Positions 50,505 to 59,114 of a DNA stretch of 64,000 bases are shown in pieces. The position numbers and the translations under genes were made by a program. The notes under the pieces are model-generated. The model ran no database searches. It worked only from the letters and a program-made list of their open reading frames with translations, and was not told the origin of the DNA. The number at the start of each line of letters is the position of its first letter. Position 1 is the first letter of the stretch. The stretch spans positions 124,001-188,000 of the forward strand of contig NZ_JADMKC010000004.1 of assembly GCF_018780105.1 (NCBI RefSeq). Reading direction: 5' to 3'. Source of the stretch: Thiobacillus sp. (GTDB taxonomy: Bacteria; Pseudomonadota; Gammaproteobacteria; Burkholderiales; Thiobacillaceae).

Positions 50505-52405
50505 GTATCCATCTGGAACAGGAAGTCTCCGACTTCAGCGAGCGCCGCTTGCGTCTGGCGGGCGCGATCACGGATTATTCCAATTGGCTGGACAAGCAGC
50601 ACGGCATTGACGCCGAGCGTTCGCTGCGCCTGACCGATGCGGCGACCAGCCTGCGTCAGGACAAGCTGGTGGTGGCGTTCGTCGCCGAGTTTTCGCGCGG
50701 CAAGACCGAGCTGATCAATGCACTGTTTTTCTCCGACCACGGCCAGCGTTTGCTGCCGTCGGATGCCGGCCGTACCACCATGTGCCCGACCGAGCTGTTC
50801 TTCAACGCGGGCGAAGCCCCTGCCCTGAGCCTGTTGCCGATCGAGACGCGCCGCCGCGAGGAGTCGCTGACGACGCTCAAACACATGCCCATCGAGTGGT
50901 GCCGGGTTTCGCTCGACCCCACCGATCCGCGCCAGATGCAGCAATGCCTGCAAAAACTGACCGAAACCCGGCCGATGCCGGCGGTGGAAGCCATTGAACT
51001 CGGTTTGTGGAGTGGCGAGGATGCTAGCGAGCGGCATCAACTGCGTGCGGACGGTACGGTGGAAGTTCCCGCCTGGCGCTATGCCATGGTCAATTACCCG
51101 CATCCGCTGCTGCAGGCCGGCCTCATCATTCTCGACACCCCGGGCCTCAACGCGCTGGGGGCCGAACCCGAGCTCACCCTGTCAGTGATTCCCAGCGCGC
51201 ACGCAGTGATGTATCTGCTGGCGACCGACACCGGAGTGACGCGCTCGGACCTGGAAATCTGGCAAAAGCACGTACATCGCCACGCCAACTATCACGTGGC
51301 CGTACTGAACAAGATCGACATGCTGTGGGACGAGCTCAAGAGCGATGCCGAGGTGCAGGCCGCGATCGAGCGTCAGGCCGAGGAAACCGCGCGCGTGCTG
51401 AAGCTGCCGCGCAGCCGGGTGTTTACCGTGTCGGCGCAAAAGGCCCTGGTGGCCACCATCAAGCATGACGCGGCTTTGCGGTTACGCTCCGGCATCGAGT
51501 CGCTGGAATACCTGCTGGCGCATCAGGTGATCCCGTCGCGCCGCGACATGCTGCATCACGCCGTCAGCCGCGAGGTGATGGGTTCGCTGGAAGAAAGCCG
51601 CAGCGATCTGGACGCTCGTCTCAAGCGCAGCAGCGACGAGCTGGTCCAACTGACCCAGCTGTCCGGCAAGAACCGCGAACTGATTGAGCAGACCCGCGCC
51701 AGCCTGCAGCAGGAAAAGGACAGTTACGATGCCACCGCAGTGCATTTCCGGATTACCCGCAAAATGCTGCAGGGACAGGGCGAGCAGTTAATGGCGAACC
51801 TGTCGGACGCCACGCTGGACGATATATGCAGCGCCGGCCGCGCCGTCATGGAGGGCAGCTGGACCACGCACGGCCTGACCCACGGCATCCGCCAGATGAG
51901 CGAGCAGATGAACGACCGTCTGCTGCAGGCCACCAAGATGGCCGACAGCATGCTGGAGTCGCTGGAACGGGCGTACGTCCGTTTTCACCGCGACCATCAT
52001 TTGCCCAAGATGCAGGTGCCGAGGCTGGATCTGGGTGCCTATCGCCATCGCCTGAAAATCCTGATGCAGGAGACCGATGCGTTTTGCCGCGATCCCGCCA
52101 ACTTGCTGCTGGAAAAGAACTTCATGATCCGGCGCTTCTACGGCGGGCTGGTCGAAGCGGCGCGCAAGGCCTTCAGCCTGGCGCGCACCGAAGCGGAACG
52201 CTGGTTGCGGATTGCGCTTGATCCGGTCATGACGCGTATTCGCGAGCACAAGCAGTATCTCGACACCCGCCTTTCCAGCCTGCAGCGCATCCTCGAAAAC
52301 ATGGGCACGCTGCACAACCGGATGGCGCAGATCAAGCAGGAGGTCAGCGACATGCGCCACGACAAGGTGGCGCTGTCCCGCATCGCCGCGCAACTGGTGG
52401 CCTGA
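50501..52405 (+). CDS. Bacterial dynamin-like GTPase
   Basis: 634 residues. The GTPase domain has G1 AEFSRGKTELINAL (about 62-75; the P-loop ends GKT), a G2-like TTMCPTEL (about 92-99), G3 DTPGLNA (about 212-218) and G4 NKIDM (about 270-274). The rest is mostly alpha-helical with a long coiled-coil (about 365-425, ARLKRSSDELVQLTQL...) and a basic C-terminal segment; no clear membrane helix. Bacterial dynamin-like proteins often remodel or guard membranes, but many have no known role. The start overlaps the yggU stop, so it is the last gene of yggS-proC-yggT-yggU-dynamin. The preceding YggT is a membrane protein, which is the only contextual hint of function. The protein is read from sequence; role is inferred. 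Confidence 0.85.
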   Translation: MSIHLEQEVSDFSERRLRLAGAITDYSNWLDKQHGIDAERSLRLTDAATSLRQDKLVVAFVAEFSRGKTELINALFFSDHGQRLLPSDAGRTTMCPTELFFNAGEAPALSLLPIETRRREESLTTLKHMPIEWCRVSLDPTDPRQMQQCLQKLTETRPMPAVEAIELGLWSGEDASERHQLRADGTVEVPAWRYAMVNYPHPLLQAGLIILDTPGLNALGAEPELTLSVIPSAHAVMYLLATDTGVTRSDLEIWQKHVHRHANYHVAVLNKIDMLWDELKSDAEVQAAIERQAEETARVLKLPRSRVFTVSAQKALVATIKHDAALRLRSGIESLEYLLAHQVIPSRRDMLHHAVSREVMGSLEESRSDLDARLKRSSDELVQLTQLSGKNRELIEQTRASLQQEKDSYDATAVHFRITRKMLQGQGEQLMANLSDATLDDICSAGRAVMEGSWTTHGLTHGIRQMSEQMNDRLLQATKMADSMLESLERAYVRFHRDHHLPKMQVPRLDLGAYRHRLKILMQETDAFCRDPANLLLEKNFMIRRFYGGLVEAARKAFSLARTEAERWLRIALDPVMTRIREHKQYLDTRLSSLQRILENMGTLHNRMAQIKQEVSDMRHDKVALSRIAAQLVA

Positions 52406-52435
52406 CTTCAAGTCCGCCGGGCTGTTTGTCAGAGC

Positions 52436-54160
52436 CTAGCTGTTGAGGCGGCCTAGCAGCTGGGCGGTTTTGTCGGGGTCGGTGTTTTTCAGCAGGCGCT
52501 GCGTCAACGGCGCCAATTCTTCGAGCTGGGCCTTCAGCACCTGCTGCTTGACCTGCAGCAGACTGGCCGCCTGCATCGAAAACGTCCGCAATCCCAATCC
52601 CAGCAGCAGTCGCGTCAATTGCGGATCGCCCGCCATTTCGCCGCAGACCGATACCGGCTTGCCCGCCTTGGCGCCGGCGCGGATGGTGTGCTGAATCAGG
52701 TTGAGCACCGCCGGATGCAGTGGGTCGTACAGATGCGCCACGCTGTCGTCGGCGCGGTCGATCGCCAGCGTGTACTGGATCAGGTCGTTGGTGCCGATCG
52801 ACAGAAAATCCAGTTGCTCGGCGAAAAACGGCGCTGACAGGGCGGCCGCGGGGATTTCGATCATGCCGCCGACGGCAATGCCCTCGTCGAATTTCAGACC
52901 GTCCTTGCGCAGCGAGGCCTTGGCTGTGTCGATGTGCTGCAGGGTCTGGCGCAGTTCGATAAAGCTGGCCAGCATCGGAATGAGGATGTTGACCCGGCCA
53001 TGGTGCGAGGCGCGCAGGATCGCCCGCAACTGGGTCTGGAACAGTCCCGGCTCGGCCAGGCACAGGCGGATCGCGCGCAGGCCGAGCGCCGGGTTATCGG
53101 CCACCGAGTGGCCCCACGGCGCCTGTTTGTCGGCGCCGAGGTCGAGGGTGCGGATGGTGACCGGTTTGCCGTCGAGCGACTCGGTGACGGTTTTGTAGAA
53201 TTCGTATTGTTCGTCTTCGCTCGGCAGGTCGCTGCGGTTGAGGAACATGAATTCGCTGCGAAACAGGCCGATGCCCTGCGCGCCGGCTGCCTTCACGGCG
53301 TCGAGGTCGGAGAGCAGTTCGATGTTCGCCATCAGCGCGATTGGCGTGCCGTCGAGGGTGGCCGATTTGCTGCTCTTGATGCGCTTGAGCTTTTCGGTAT
53401 CGATGCGCCACTGGTTTTGCCGCAGCCGGTATTCGGCCAGTGCGGATTCGTCCGGATTGACGATCACCACGCCATCGCGGCCGTCGACGATCAGCAGGTC
53501 GTGGTCGCGGATCAGGCCGCGTGCATTGTGCAGCGCCATCACCGACGGGATCGCCATGCTGCGCGCGAGAATCGCCGTGTGCGAGGTGGTGCCGCCGAGA
53601 TCGGTGATGAAGGCGGCGAAGCGCACGCTCTTGAACAGGATCATGTCGGCGGGCGACAGCTCGTGCGCCACCAGGATGCGTTCTTCGTCGAAATTGACGT
53701 CCAGCGGCAAATGGCTCGGGTGACCGAGCAGGACCTTGAGCACGCGTTGAACCACCTGCACCACGTCGTCCTGGCGACTGCGCAGATAGGGATCTTCGAT
53801 TTCTTCAAAGCGCGCCACCAGCGCTTCCATCTGCTGCGCCAGCGCCCATTCCGCGTTGCACTGGGTTTCACTGATCAAGCGCTTGGGCTCTTCGGCGATG
53901 GTCGAGTCGCCGAGGAACATCAGGTGCATGTCGAGAAAGGCCGACAGCTCGGCAGGCGCGTGCGCGGGAATGTGCAGCCGCAGCGTTTCGAGTTCTTCAC
54001 GGGTGGTGAGGATGGCCGCGTCGAAGCGCGCCAGTTCCTCGTCGATGTACTGGCGATCCAGCATGTACTGCGGCACTTCGACTCGTGCACTCGAAGTGAT
54101 GTGCGCATAGCCGATGGCGATCCCGCTGGAAACGCCGATGCCGTGCAGGGAAAAGCTCAT
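52436..54160 (-). CDS. ptsI: Phosphoenolpyruvate-protein phosphotransferase (PTS enzyme I)
   Basis: Takes phosphate from phosphoenolpyruvate and passes it to HPr. 574 residues: MSFSLHGIGVSSGIAIGYAH, the phosphorylated His194 in GGTTSHTAILARSM, the PEP-binding domain with FRSEFMFLNR and MIEIPAAAL, and VCGEMAGDP near the C-terminus. No GAF domain, unlike PtsP of the nitrogen PTS. Overlaps ptsH by four bases. No EIIB or EIIC in the window, so it works in a regulatory or incomplete PTS. Confidence 0.96.
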   Translation of the reverse strand: MSFSLHGIGVSSGIAIGYAHITSSARVEVPQYMLDRQYIDEELARFDAAILTTREELETLRLHIPAHAPAELSAFLDMHLMFLGDSTIAEEPKRLISETQCNAEWALAQQMEALVARFEEIEDPYLRSRQDDVVQVVQRVLKVLLGHPSHLPLDVNFDEERILVAHELSPADMILFKSVRFAAFITDLGGTTSHTAILARSMAIPSVMALHNARGLIRDHDLLIVDGRDGVVIVNPDESALAEYRLRQNQWRIDTEKLKRIKSSKSATLDGTPIALMANIELLSDLDAVKAAGAQGIGLFRSEFMFLNRSDLPSEDEQYEFYKTVTESLDGKPVTIRTLDLGADKQAPWGHSVADNPALGLRAIRLCLAEPGLFQTQLRAILRASHHGRVNILIPMLASFIELRQTLQHIDTAKASLRKDGLKFDEGIAVGGMIEIPAAALSAPFFAEQLDFLSIGTNDLIQYTLAIDRADDSVAHLYDPLHPAVLNLIQHTIRAGAKAGKPVSVCGEMAGDPQLTRLLLGLGLRTFSMQAASLLQVKQQVLKAQLEELAPLTQRLLKNTDPDKTAQLLGRLNS

Positions 54161-54426
54161 AGTTCTTCCCCGAAGCCGCTGGCGATCAGTTCAGCCAGCG
54201 CGTCCATCGCAGCGACTTCGTCTTCGCCTTCGGTTTCCAGCGTGATGACGCTGCCCTTGGCGGCGGCCAGCATCATCACGCCCATGATGCTCTTGGCATT
54301 GATGCGGCGGCCGTTGCGCGTCATGAATACCTGGCTTTTGAAGCCGGAGACGAGTTGGGTGAGCTTGGCCGACGGGCGCGCATGCAGCCCGAGCTTGTTA
54401 ACGATTTCAACGTCCCTTTGCTGCAT
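54157..54426 (-). CDS. ptsH: Phosphocarrier protein HPr
   Basis: 89 residues from MQQRDVEIVNKLGLHARPSA. The phosphorylated His15 is in LGLHARPSA, and Ser46 in NAKSIMGVMML, a site for HPr kinase in some bacteria, is conserved. I chose the ATG at 54426 because it places His15 at position 15; a longer frame lies in the EIIA gene. Sits between EIIA and EI with overlaps of 20 and four bases. Confidence 0.95.
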   Translation of the reverse strand: MQQRDVEIVNKLGLHARPSAKLTQLVSGFKSQVFMTRNGRRINAKSIMGVMMLAAAKGSVITLETEGEDEVAAMDALAELIASGFGEEL

Positions 54427-54823
54427 TGCACATGGTCTCGGAAATATGATTGATGCTGTTGCGTCCGCCATCGACGATGCGCTCGACGAGTTGTTGCAGA
54501 TTCAGCGTGTCGCGGTAATTCAGGGCTTTCAGCAGCATCGGCAGATTGACGCCGGAAACGCCTTCGATGTGGGCAGGTTCGAGCAGCCGGCATAGCGTAT
54601 TGCTGGGCGTTGCGCCGTATACGTCCACCAGCACCAGCACGCCGTCGCCCTCGTCGATTTCGGCCAGCCGCGCCTGCAGCGCCTTCTGCCGCTCGTCCGG
54701 ATCGGCATGGCCGATGAAGTCGAGCGTGGCGAGTCCGCGTGCGCGTTGTCCCAGCACATGAGTCGAGCAGTCGACCAGACTGTCGGCGAGGGTGCCGTGG
54801 GCGACGATGAGGATGCCTATCAT
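54407..54823 (-). CDS. PTS fructose/mannose-type EIIA component
   Basis: A 138-residue EIIA of the mannose family. The phosphorylated His9 is in ILIVAHGTLADSL, with VLVDVYGATPSNTLCRLL and the ending of the alpha/beta fold. It is a single-domain protein, with no EIIB or EIIC near. In several betaproteobacteria this EIIA-HPr-EI set is a regulatory PTS. The 3' end overlaps ptsH by 20 bases. It is 35 bases upstream of apbE on the same strand. Confidence 0.92.
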   Translation of the reverse strand: MIGILIVAHGTLADSLVDCSTHVLGQRARGLATLDFIGHADPDERQKALQARLAEIDEGDGVLVLVDVYGATPSNTLCRLLEPAHIEGVSGVNLPMLLKALNYRDTLNLQQLVERIVDGGRNSINHISETMCNAAKGR

Positions 54824-54858
54824 GGTGAAATGGTGTGGATCAAAGCAAAGTCGATATT

Positions 54859-55857
54859 CTAGTGGAGTCGCGCCGCCAGTGTGGGCGCGACCAGGGTTTT
54901 GCCGCGGGCGTCGACCGCCAGGTAGTCGGTGATCCCTAGTTGTGCCGCATGTTTGGCCAGGTACGCCGCGCCGTCGATGAACAGCGGCTTCGACAGCGCG
55001 TCCGAACGGGTCCCCGCGTGCGCACCACGCAGCAGGATCGTCACCGACTGCACGCCGTTGGCCGGCCAGCCGCTGCGCGGGTCGATCAGGTGGCTGTAGC
55101 GTTTGCCGCCGGCCTCGAAAAAGCGCTGGTAATCCCCCGAGGTGCCGATTGCTTCGCCGTCCAGCAGATCCAGCGTCGCCAGCGTACCCGGCTTGCGCGG
55201 ATGCTGGATGCCAACGCGCCAGGGGCGCTCGCCGTGTTGCCCCAGCGCGATCACGTTGCCGCCGATGTTTACCAGCGCATTCTGGATGCCATGCGATTTC
55301 AGGATCGCGACGGCATCGTCGAGCGCGCGGCCCTTGGCATAGCCACCGAGGTCGAGTTGCAGCGCCGGGTTGTCGCTCCAGACCGTATTGCGTTCAATGT
55401 GCAGATCTCGCATGCGCGGTTGACGCTGCACCCATCCCGCAATCGTGGCCGCATCCGGTACCCGCGATTGCGGCGCGTCGGCATGAAATCCCCACAATGC
55501 GATCAAGCCGCCGATGGCCGGGTTGAACAGGTCGCCGGACTGGACCGAGAGCGCTTGCGCATCGCGCAGCATGGCGGCCAGTTCGGGCGTGACGCTTGTA
55601 CGCTCGCCTTTCGCCAGCGCCGTGTTCAGCCGCGACAGTTCACTGGGTTGCCAGGCATGCAGTTGCTGGTGCAGCGCATCGAAGCGCGCCAGTACCGCTG
55701 CCGTCGCCGTTCTGGCCTGCGCTTCCGGCGTGCCGTAAACGCTGATTTCGACCAGCGTGCCGAACACATACGATTGCTGCTGTAGCAGCGGCGGTGCACC
55801 GCAGCCAGCGAGCAGAAACAGGAGCAGCAGGCCCAGGCTGATGCGCGCAGACTGCAT
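54859..55857 (-). CDS. apbE: FAD:protein FMN transferase (ApbE lipoprotein)
   Basis: Attaches FMN covalently to target proteins such as Na+-translocating reductases; substrate requires a target motif. 332 residues from MQSARISLGLLLLFLLAGCG; lipobox LLAGC with Cys19. LDLGGYAKGRALDDAV, NALVNIGGNVIALG, YSHLIDPRSGWPANGV and SDALSKPLFI are family motifs. An alternative ATG at 55896 would overlap gshB; I prefer 55857, 14 bases after the gshB stop. No obvious flavoprotein partner gene is nearby. Confidence 0.92.
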   Translation of the reverse strand: MQSARISLGLLLLFLLAGCGAPPLLQQQSYVFGTLVEISVYGTPEAQARTATAAVLARFDALHQQLHAWQPSELSRLNTALAKGERTSVTPELAAMLRDAQALSVQSGDLFNPAIGGLIALWGFHADAPQSRVPDAATIAGWVQRQPRMRDLHIERNTVWSDNPALQLDLGGYAKGRALDDAVAILKSHGIQNALVNIGGNVIALGQHGERPWRVGIQHPRKPGTLATLDLLDGEAIGTSGDYQRFFEAGGKRYSHLIDPRSGWPANGVQSVTILLRGAHAGTRSDALSKPLFIDGAAYLAKHAAQLGITDYLAVDARGKTLVAPTLAARLH

Positions 55858-55871
55858 GCGCAGGCTGGGCT

Positions 55872-56825
55872 TCAAGGACAAATCGTGGTGCTGCATCCAC
55901 GCTCGATCGCGCTGATGAATTGCGCGGCCACATCATGACCCGTCTGCGCGGTGATTTCCTGAAAGCCGGTGGGACTGGTGACGTTGATTTCGGTCAGGCA
56001 GTCGCCGATCACATCGAGGCCGGCGAGAAAAATGCCGTGGTCCTTTGCCCACGGCGCGATCGTCTCGGCAATTTTCTGGTCGCGTGCGGACAGCGGTTGC
56101 GCGCGTGCGGTGCCACCGGCGGCCAGGTTGCCGCGCGTTTCGCCAGCCTTGGGAATGCGCGCGAGCGCCCACGGCACGATTTCGCCGTCGATCAGGAGGA
56201 TGCGTTTGTCGCCTTCGCTGATCGCGGGCAGATAGCGTTGCGCCATGATGGCCCGACGGCCATGGTGGGCCAGGGTTTCCAGAATGGCGTTGCGGTTGGG
56301 GTCGGCCAGCGTGAGGCGGAAGATGCCGCTGCCGCCCATTTCAGTCAGCGGCTTGACGATGATGTCCTGGTGCTCGGCAAGGAAGCTGCCGATGGCGGTT
56401 GCGTCGGCCGATATCAGCGTGGGCGCGATGAATTGCGGGAAATTCAGGATGGCGAGTTTTTCGTTGAAGTCGCGCAGGCATGCCGGGCGATTCAGAATAC
56501 GCGCGCCGTTGCTTTCGGCAACGCCGAGCAGATGGGTCGCCAACAAATAATCGGTATCGACTGGCGGGTCGGTGCGCATCACCACGGCATCAAAATCCTT
56601 CAGCAGCCAGTCGCGGGTTTCGATCACGCGATACCAGTCGTCATCGGCGCGCACATCGAGCGTGCTGCAGGTGGCGTGGGCGGTGCCGTGCTGGACGTTG
56701 AGCTGGCGCGCTTCGACCGCAAACAAGGCGTGGCCACGTAGCGTCGCCGCGCGCATCATCGCCACGCTCGAATCCTTGTACGGCTTGAGCCCGGCCAGTG
56801 GGTCGACGATGAACAGCAGTTTCAT
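55872..56825 (-). CDS. gshB: Glutathione synthetase
   Basis: Second step of glutathione synthesis, ATP-grasp ligase adding glycine. 317 residues from MKLLFIVDPLAGLKPYKDSS. Motifs: VVMRTDPPVDTDYLLATHLL, IIVKPLTEMGGSGIFRL (ATP lid) and LAGLDVIGDCLTEINVTSPT. Overlaps gshA by four bases, so the two steps of glutathione synthesis are coupled. Confidence 0.96.
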   Translation of the reverse strand: MKLLFIVDPLAGLKPYKDSSVAMMRAATLRGHALFAVEARQLNVQHGTAHATCSTLDVRADDDWYRVIETRDWLLKDFDAVVMRTDPPVDTDYLLATHLLGVAESNGARILNRPACLRDFNEKLAILNFPQFIAPTLISADATAIGSFLAEHQDIIVKPLTEMGGSGIFRLTLADPNRNAILETLAHHGRRAIMAQRYLPAISEGDKRILLIDGEIVPWALARIPKAGETRGNLAAGGTARAQPLSARDQKIAETIAPWAKDHGIFLAGLDVIGDCLTEINVTSPTGFQEITAQTGHDVAAQFISAIERGCSTTICP

Positions 56826-58123
56826 GCGGCGGCGTTTTCAGCGTTTTCAGCGGCGTCGAGGGCTTCATCGAGCTCGATGCTGGCGGCCAGCATCGCCAGC
56901 CGGGCGATCACGCCGTAGGCGTAAAAACGGTTCGGGCTGGCATCGGGGTTGGCGCTGCGATCGGGCATCACGCAGGTTTCGTCGAACGCCAGCGGCACGA
57001 AATGCATGCCGGGGCTGTTGAGGTTTTCGTCGATGCCGCGCGCGGTGTGGACGCGGTAAAAGCCGCCGACGACGTAGTTGTCGAGCATGTAGACCACCGG
57101 CTCGGCGATCGCGTCGTTGATGCTTTCGAAGGTGTAGACGCCTTCCTGGATCAGCACCTCGCTGACGTCCATGCCTTCCTTGCCGACCGCCATTTTGTTC
57201 CGCTGCTTGCGGTTGAGTTCGCGCACATCGTCGGGCGACTTCACGGTCATGATGCCCATGCCGTAGGTGCCGGCGTCGGCCTTGACGATGACGAAAGGCG
57301 GCTGGTCGATGCCGTACTCGGCGTACTTGAGCTTGATCTTGTCGAGCAGCTTGCCGACTTTTTCGGCCAGACAATCCTCGCCCTGACGCGCGTGGAAATC
57401 GATCTTGCCGCAGTGATCGAAGTAGGGGTCGATCAGCCACGGATCGATCCCGACCAGCCGCGCGAACTCGCCGGCGACATGCTGGTAGGCCTTGAAATGC
57501 AGCGACTTGCGGCGGGTGGCCCAGCCCGCATGCAGCGGCGGCATGATGGTCTGCTCGATGTCTTTGAGAATGTCCGGCACGCCGGCCGACAGGTCATTGT
57601 TGAGCAGCACGGCGCAGGGGTCGAAGCCCTCAAGACCGATGCGGTCGCCTTTGCGCACCAACGGCTCCAGCGTGAGGCGGCCGCCGCCGGGCAGCTCCAG
57701 CGTGGTCGGCTGGGTGATTTCGGGGATCAGCGTACCGATGCGCACGATCAGTCCGGTCTGGCGCAGGATGTGCGCGAGCACGGCGACGTTCTGCAGGTAG
57801 AACATGTTGCGGGTGTGGTTCTCGGGGATCAGCAACAAGCGCTGCGCGTCGGGGCAGATTTTTTCCACCGCGCCCATTGCCGCGTGGATGGAAAGCGACA
57901 TGAAGGCGGGGTTCAGATTGTTGAAGCCGCCGGGAAACAGATTGGTGTCCACCGGCGCGACCTTGAAGCCGGCGTTGCGGATATCCACCGAGGTGTAGAA
58001 CGGCGCAGACTGTTCCTGCCATTGCTGGCGAAACCAGTGCTCGATGGTCGGCTGGGCATCGAGCAGGCGTTTTTCCAGTTCGAGCAGCGGGCCGGTGAGT
58101 GCTGTGGTGAGGTAGGGAACCAT
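56822..58123 (-). CDS. gshA: Glutamate-cysteine ligase (ferrooxidans-type GshA)
   Basis: First step of glutathione synthesis. 433 residues. This sequence (PFYTSVDIRNAGFKVAPVDT, LFPGGFNNLNPAFMSLSIHA, VIVKADAGTYGMGIMTVKSP, DNYVVGGFYRVHT) belongs to the family first defined from Acidithiobacillus/Thiobacillus, which is unrelated in sequence to E. coli GshA. The stop overlaps gshB; the promoter should be in the 40 bases before the start, shared with the divergent trmL. Confidence 0.94.
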   Translation of the reverse strand: MVPYLTTALTGPLLELEKRLLDAQPTIEHWFRQQWQEQSAPFYTSVDIRNAGFKVAPVDTNLFPGGFNNLNPAFMSLSIHAAMGAVEKICPDAQRLLLIPENHTRNMFYLQNVAVLAHILRQTGLIVRIGTLIPEITQPTTLELPGGGRLTLEPLVRKGDRIGLEGFDPCAVLLNNDLSAGVPDILKDIEQTIMPPLHAGWATRRKSLHFKAYQHVAGEFARLVGIDPWLIDPYFDHCGKIDFHARQGEDCLAEKVGKLLDKIKLKYAEYGIDQPPFVIVKADAGTYGMGIMTVKSPDDVRELNRKQRNKMAVGKEGMDVSEVLIQEGVYTFESINDAIAEPVVYMLDNYVVGGFYRVHTARGIDENLNSPGMHFVPLAFDETCVMPDRSANPDASPNRFYAYGVIARLAMLAASIELDEALDAAENAENAAA

Positions 58124-58166
58124 ACAATGCGCCTTTCGTAAGAACCGTCATTTTAGGTCATTGCCG

Positions 58167-58628
58167 ATGTTTGATATCGTTTTGTACCAACCCGAAATCC
58201 CGCCCAACACCGGCAACCTCATCCGGCTGGCCGCCAACACCGGCTGCCGGCTGCACCTGATCGAGCCTATGGGCTTTGACCTGTCCGACAAGCAGGTGGC
58301 GCGGGCCGGGCTGGACTATCACGACATGGCCTGCGTGCGGGTGCATGCGGACTGGGCCGCGGCGCAGGCGGCGCTGCCGGGACGCTGGTTCGCGTTCACC
58401 ACCAAGGGTAGTGCCTTTCATGCCAGCGTGCGTTTCCAGCCGGGCGACGTGCTGGTGTTCGGTCCCGAGTCGCGCGGGTTGCCGGCTGAGCTTCTGGCGA
58501 CTTTCGACGTCGGCCACCGCCTGCGTTTGCCCATGCTGCCCGATTCGCGCAGCATGAACCTGTCGAATGCGGTGAGCGTGACGGTGTTCGAGGCCTGGCG
58601 ACAAAACGGGTTTGCAGGAGGCGTTTGA
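58167..58628 (+). CDS. trmL: tRNA (cytidine(34)-2'-O)-methyltransferase
   Basis: SPOUT knot enzyme that methylates the wobble base of tRNA-Leu. 153 residues from MFDIVLYQPEIPPNTGNLIR; knot motifs LVFGPESRGLPAELL and RLPMLPDSRSMNLSNAVSVTVFEAW. I chose the ATG at 58167; a TTG six bases upstream is weaker. The next gene starts with GTG directly after its stop. Confidence 0.95.
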   Translation: MFDIVLYQPEIPPNTGNLIRLAANTGCRLHLIEPMGFDLSDKQVARAGLDYHDMACVRVHADWAAAQAALPGRWFAFTTKGSAFHASVRFQPGDVLVFGPESRGLPAELLATFDVGHRLRLPMLPDSRSMNLSNAVSVTVFEAWRQNGFAGGV

Positions 58629-59114
58629 GTGACCTATCTGGAATGGCTGGAAGCGGCCAGCTACATCGTGACCGTCGTCGGTTTGCCGTTCGCAATCGGG
58701 GTCTATCTGCTCGACCAGCGACGCGAGCGGCAGACCGACGAGGAGGAAATCTTCCTGCGCTTGTCGGACGAGTACGCCGATTTCATGCGGTTGGTGATCG
58801 ACAACGCCGACCTGAATCTGCTGTCGCCGGTGGCCAAGGGCGAGCTCAACGAAGAGCAGCGCGAACGCAAGCGCGCGCTGTTCGCCATTCTCGTCAGCCT
58901 GTTCGAACGCGCCTATGTGCTGGTCTATGAGGACAAGATGAGCCGCCAGCAGGCGCGCTTGTGGACATCCTGGGAGGACTACATGACCGAGTGGTGCGAG
59001 CGGGAAGACTTTCGAGCCACGCTGCCCGGGTTGCTGCATGGCGAAGACCCCGGCTTTGTCGCCACCATCGAACGCATCGCGCGCGAGGCGGCGGGCGCCG
59101 CTACGCGGCGTTGA
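58629..59114 (+). CDS. Conserved-looking membrane protein of unknown function
   Basis: 161 residues starting with GTG directly after the trmL stop. One N-terminal membrane helix (about 10-28, ASYIVTVVGLPFAIGVYLLDQ), then a charged helical cytoplasmic part, with SDEYADFMRLVIDNAD, LFAILVSLFERAYVLVYEDKM and an aromatic stretch WTSWEDYMTEWCE (about 112-124) as the most distinctive part. I do not recognise the family. It overlaps the convergent EAL-protein gene end by 14 bases. Co-transcribed with trmL by position. Confidence 0.75.
   Translation: MTYLEWLEAASYIVTVVGLPFAIGVYLLDQRRERQTDEEEIFLRLSDEYADFMRLVIDNADLNLLSPVAKGELNEEQRERKRALFAILVSLFERAYVLVYEDKMSRQQARLWTSWEDYMTEWCEREDFRATLPGLLHGEDPGFVATIERIAREAAGAATRR

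Noticed and set aside
54859-55896. ApbE start at 55896
   Set aside because: It overlaps gshB by 25 bases and pushes the lipobox inward. The ATG at 55857 gives a normal lipoprotein signal.
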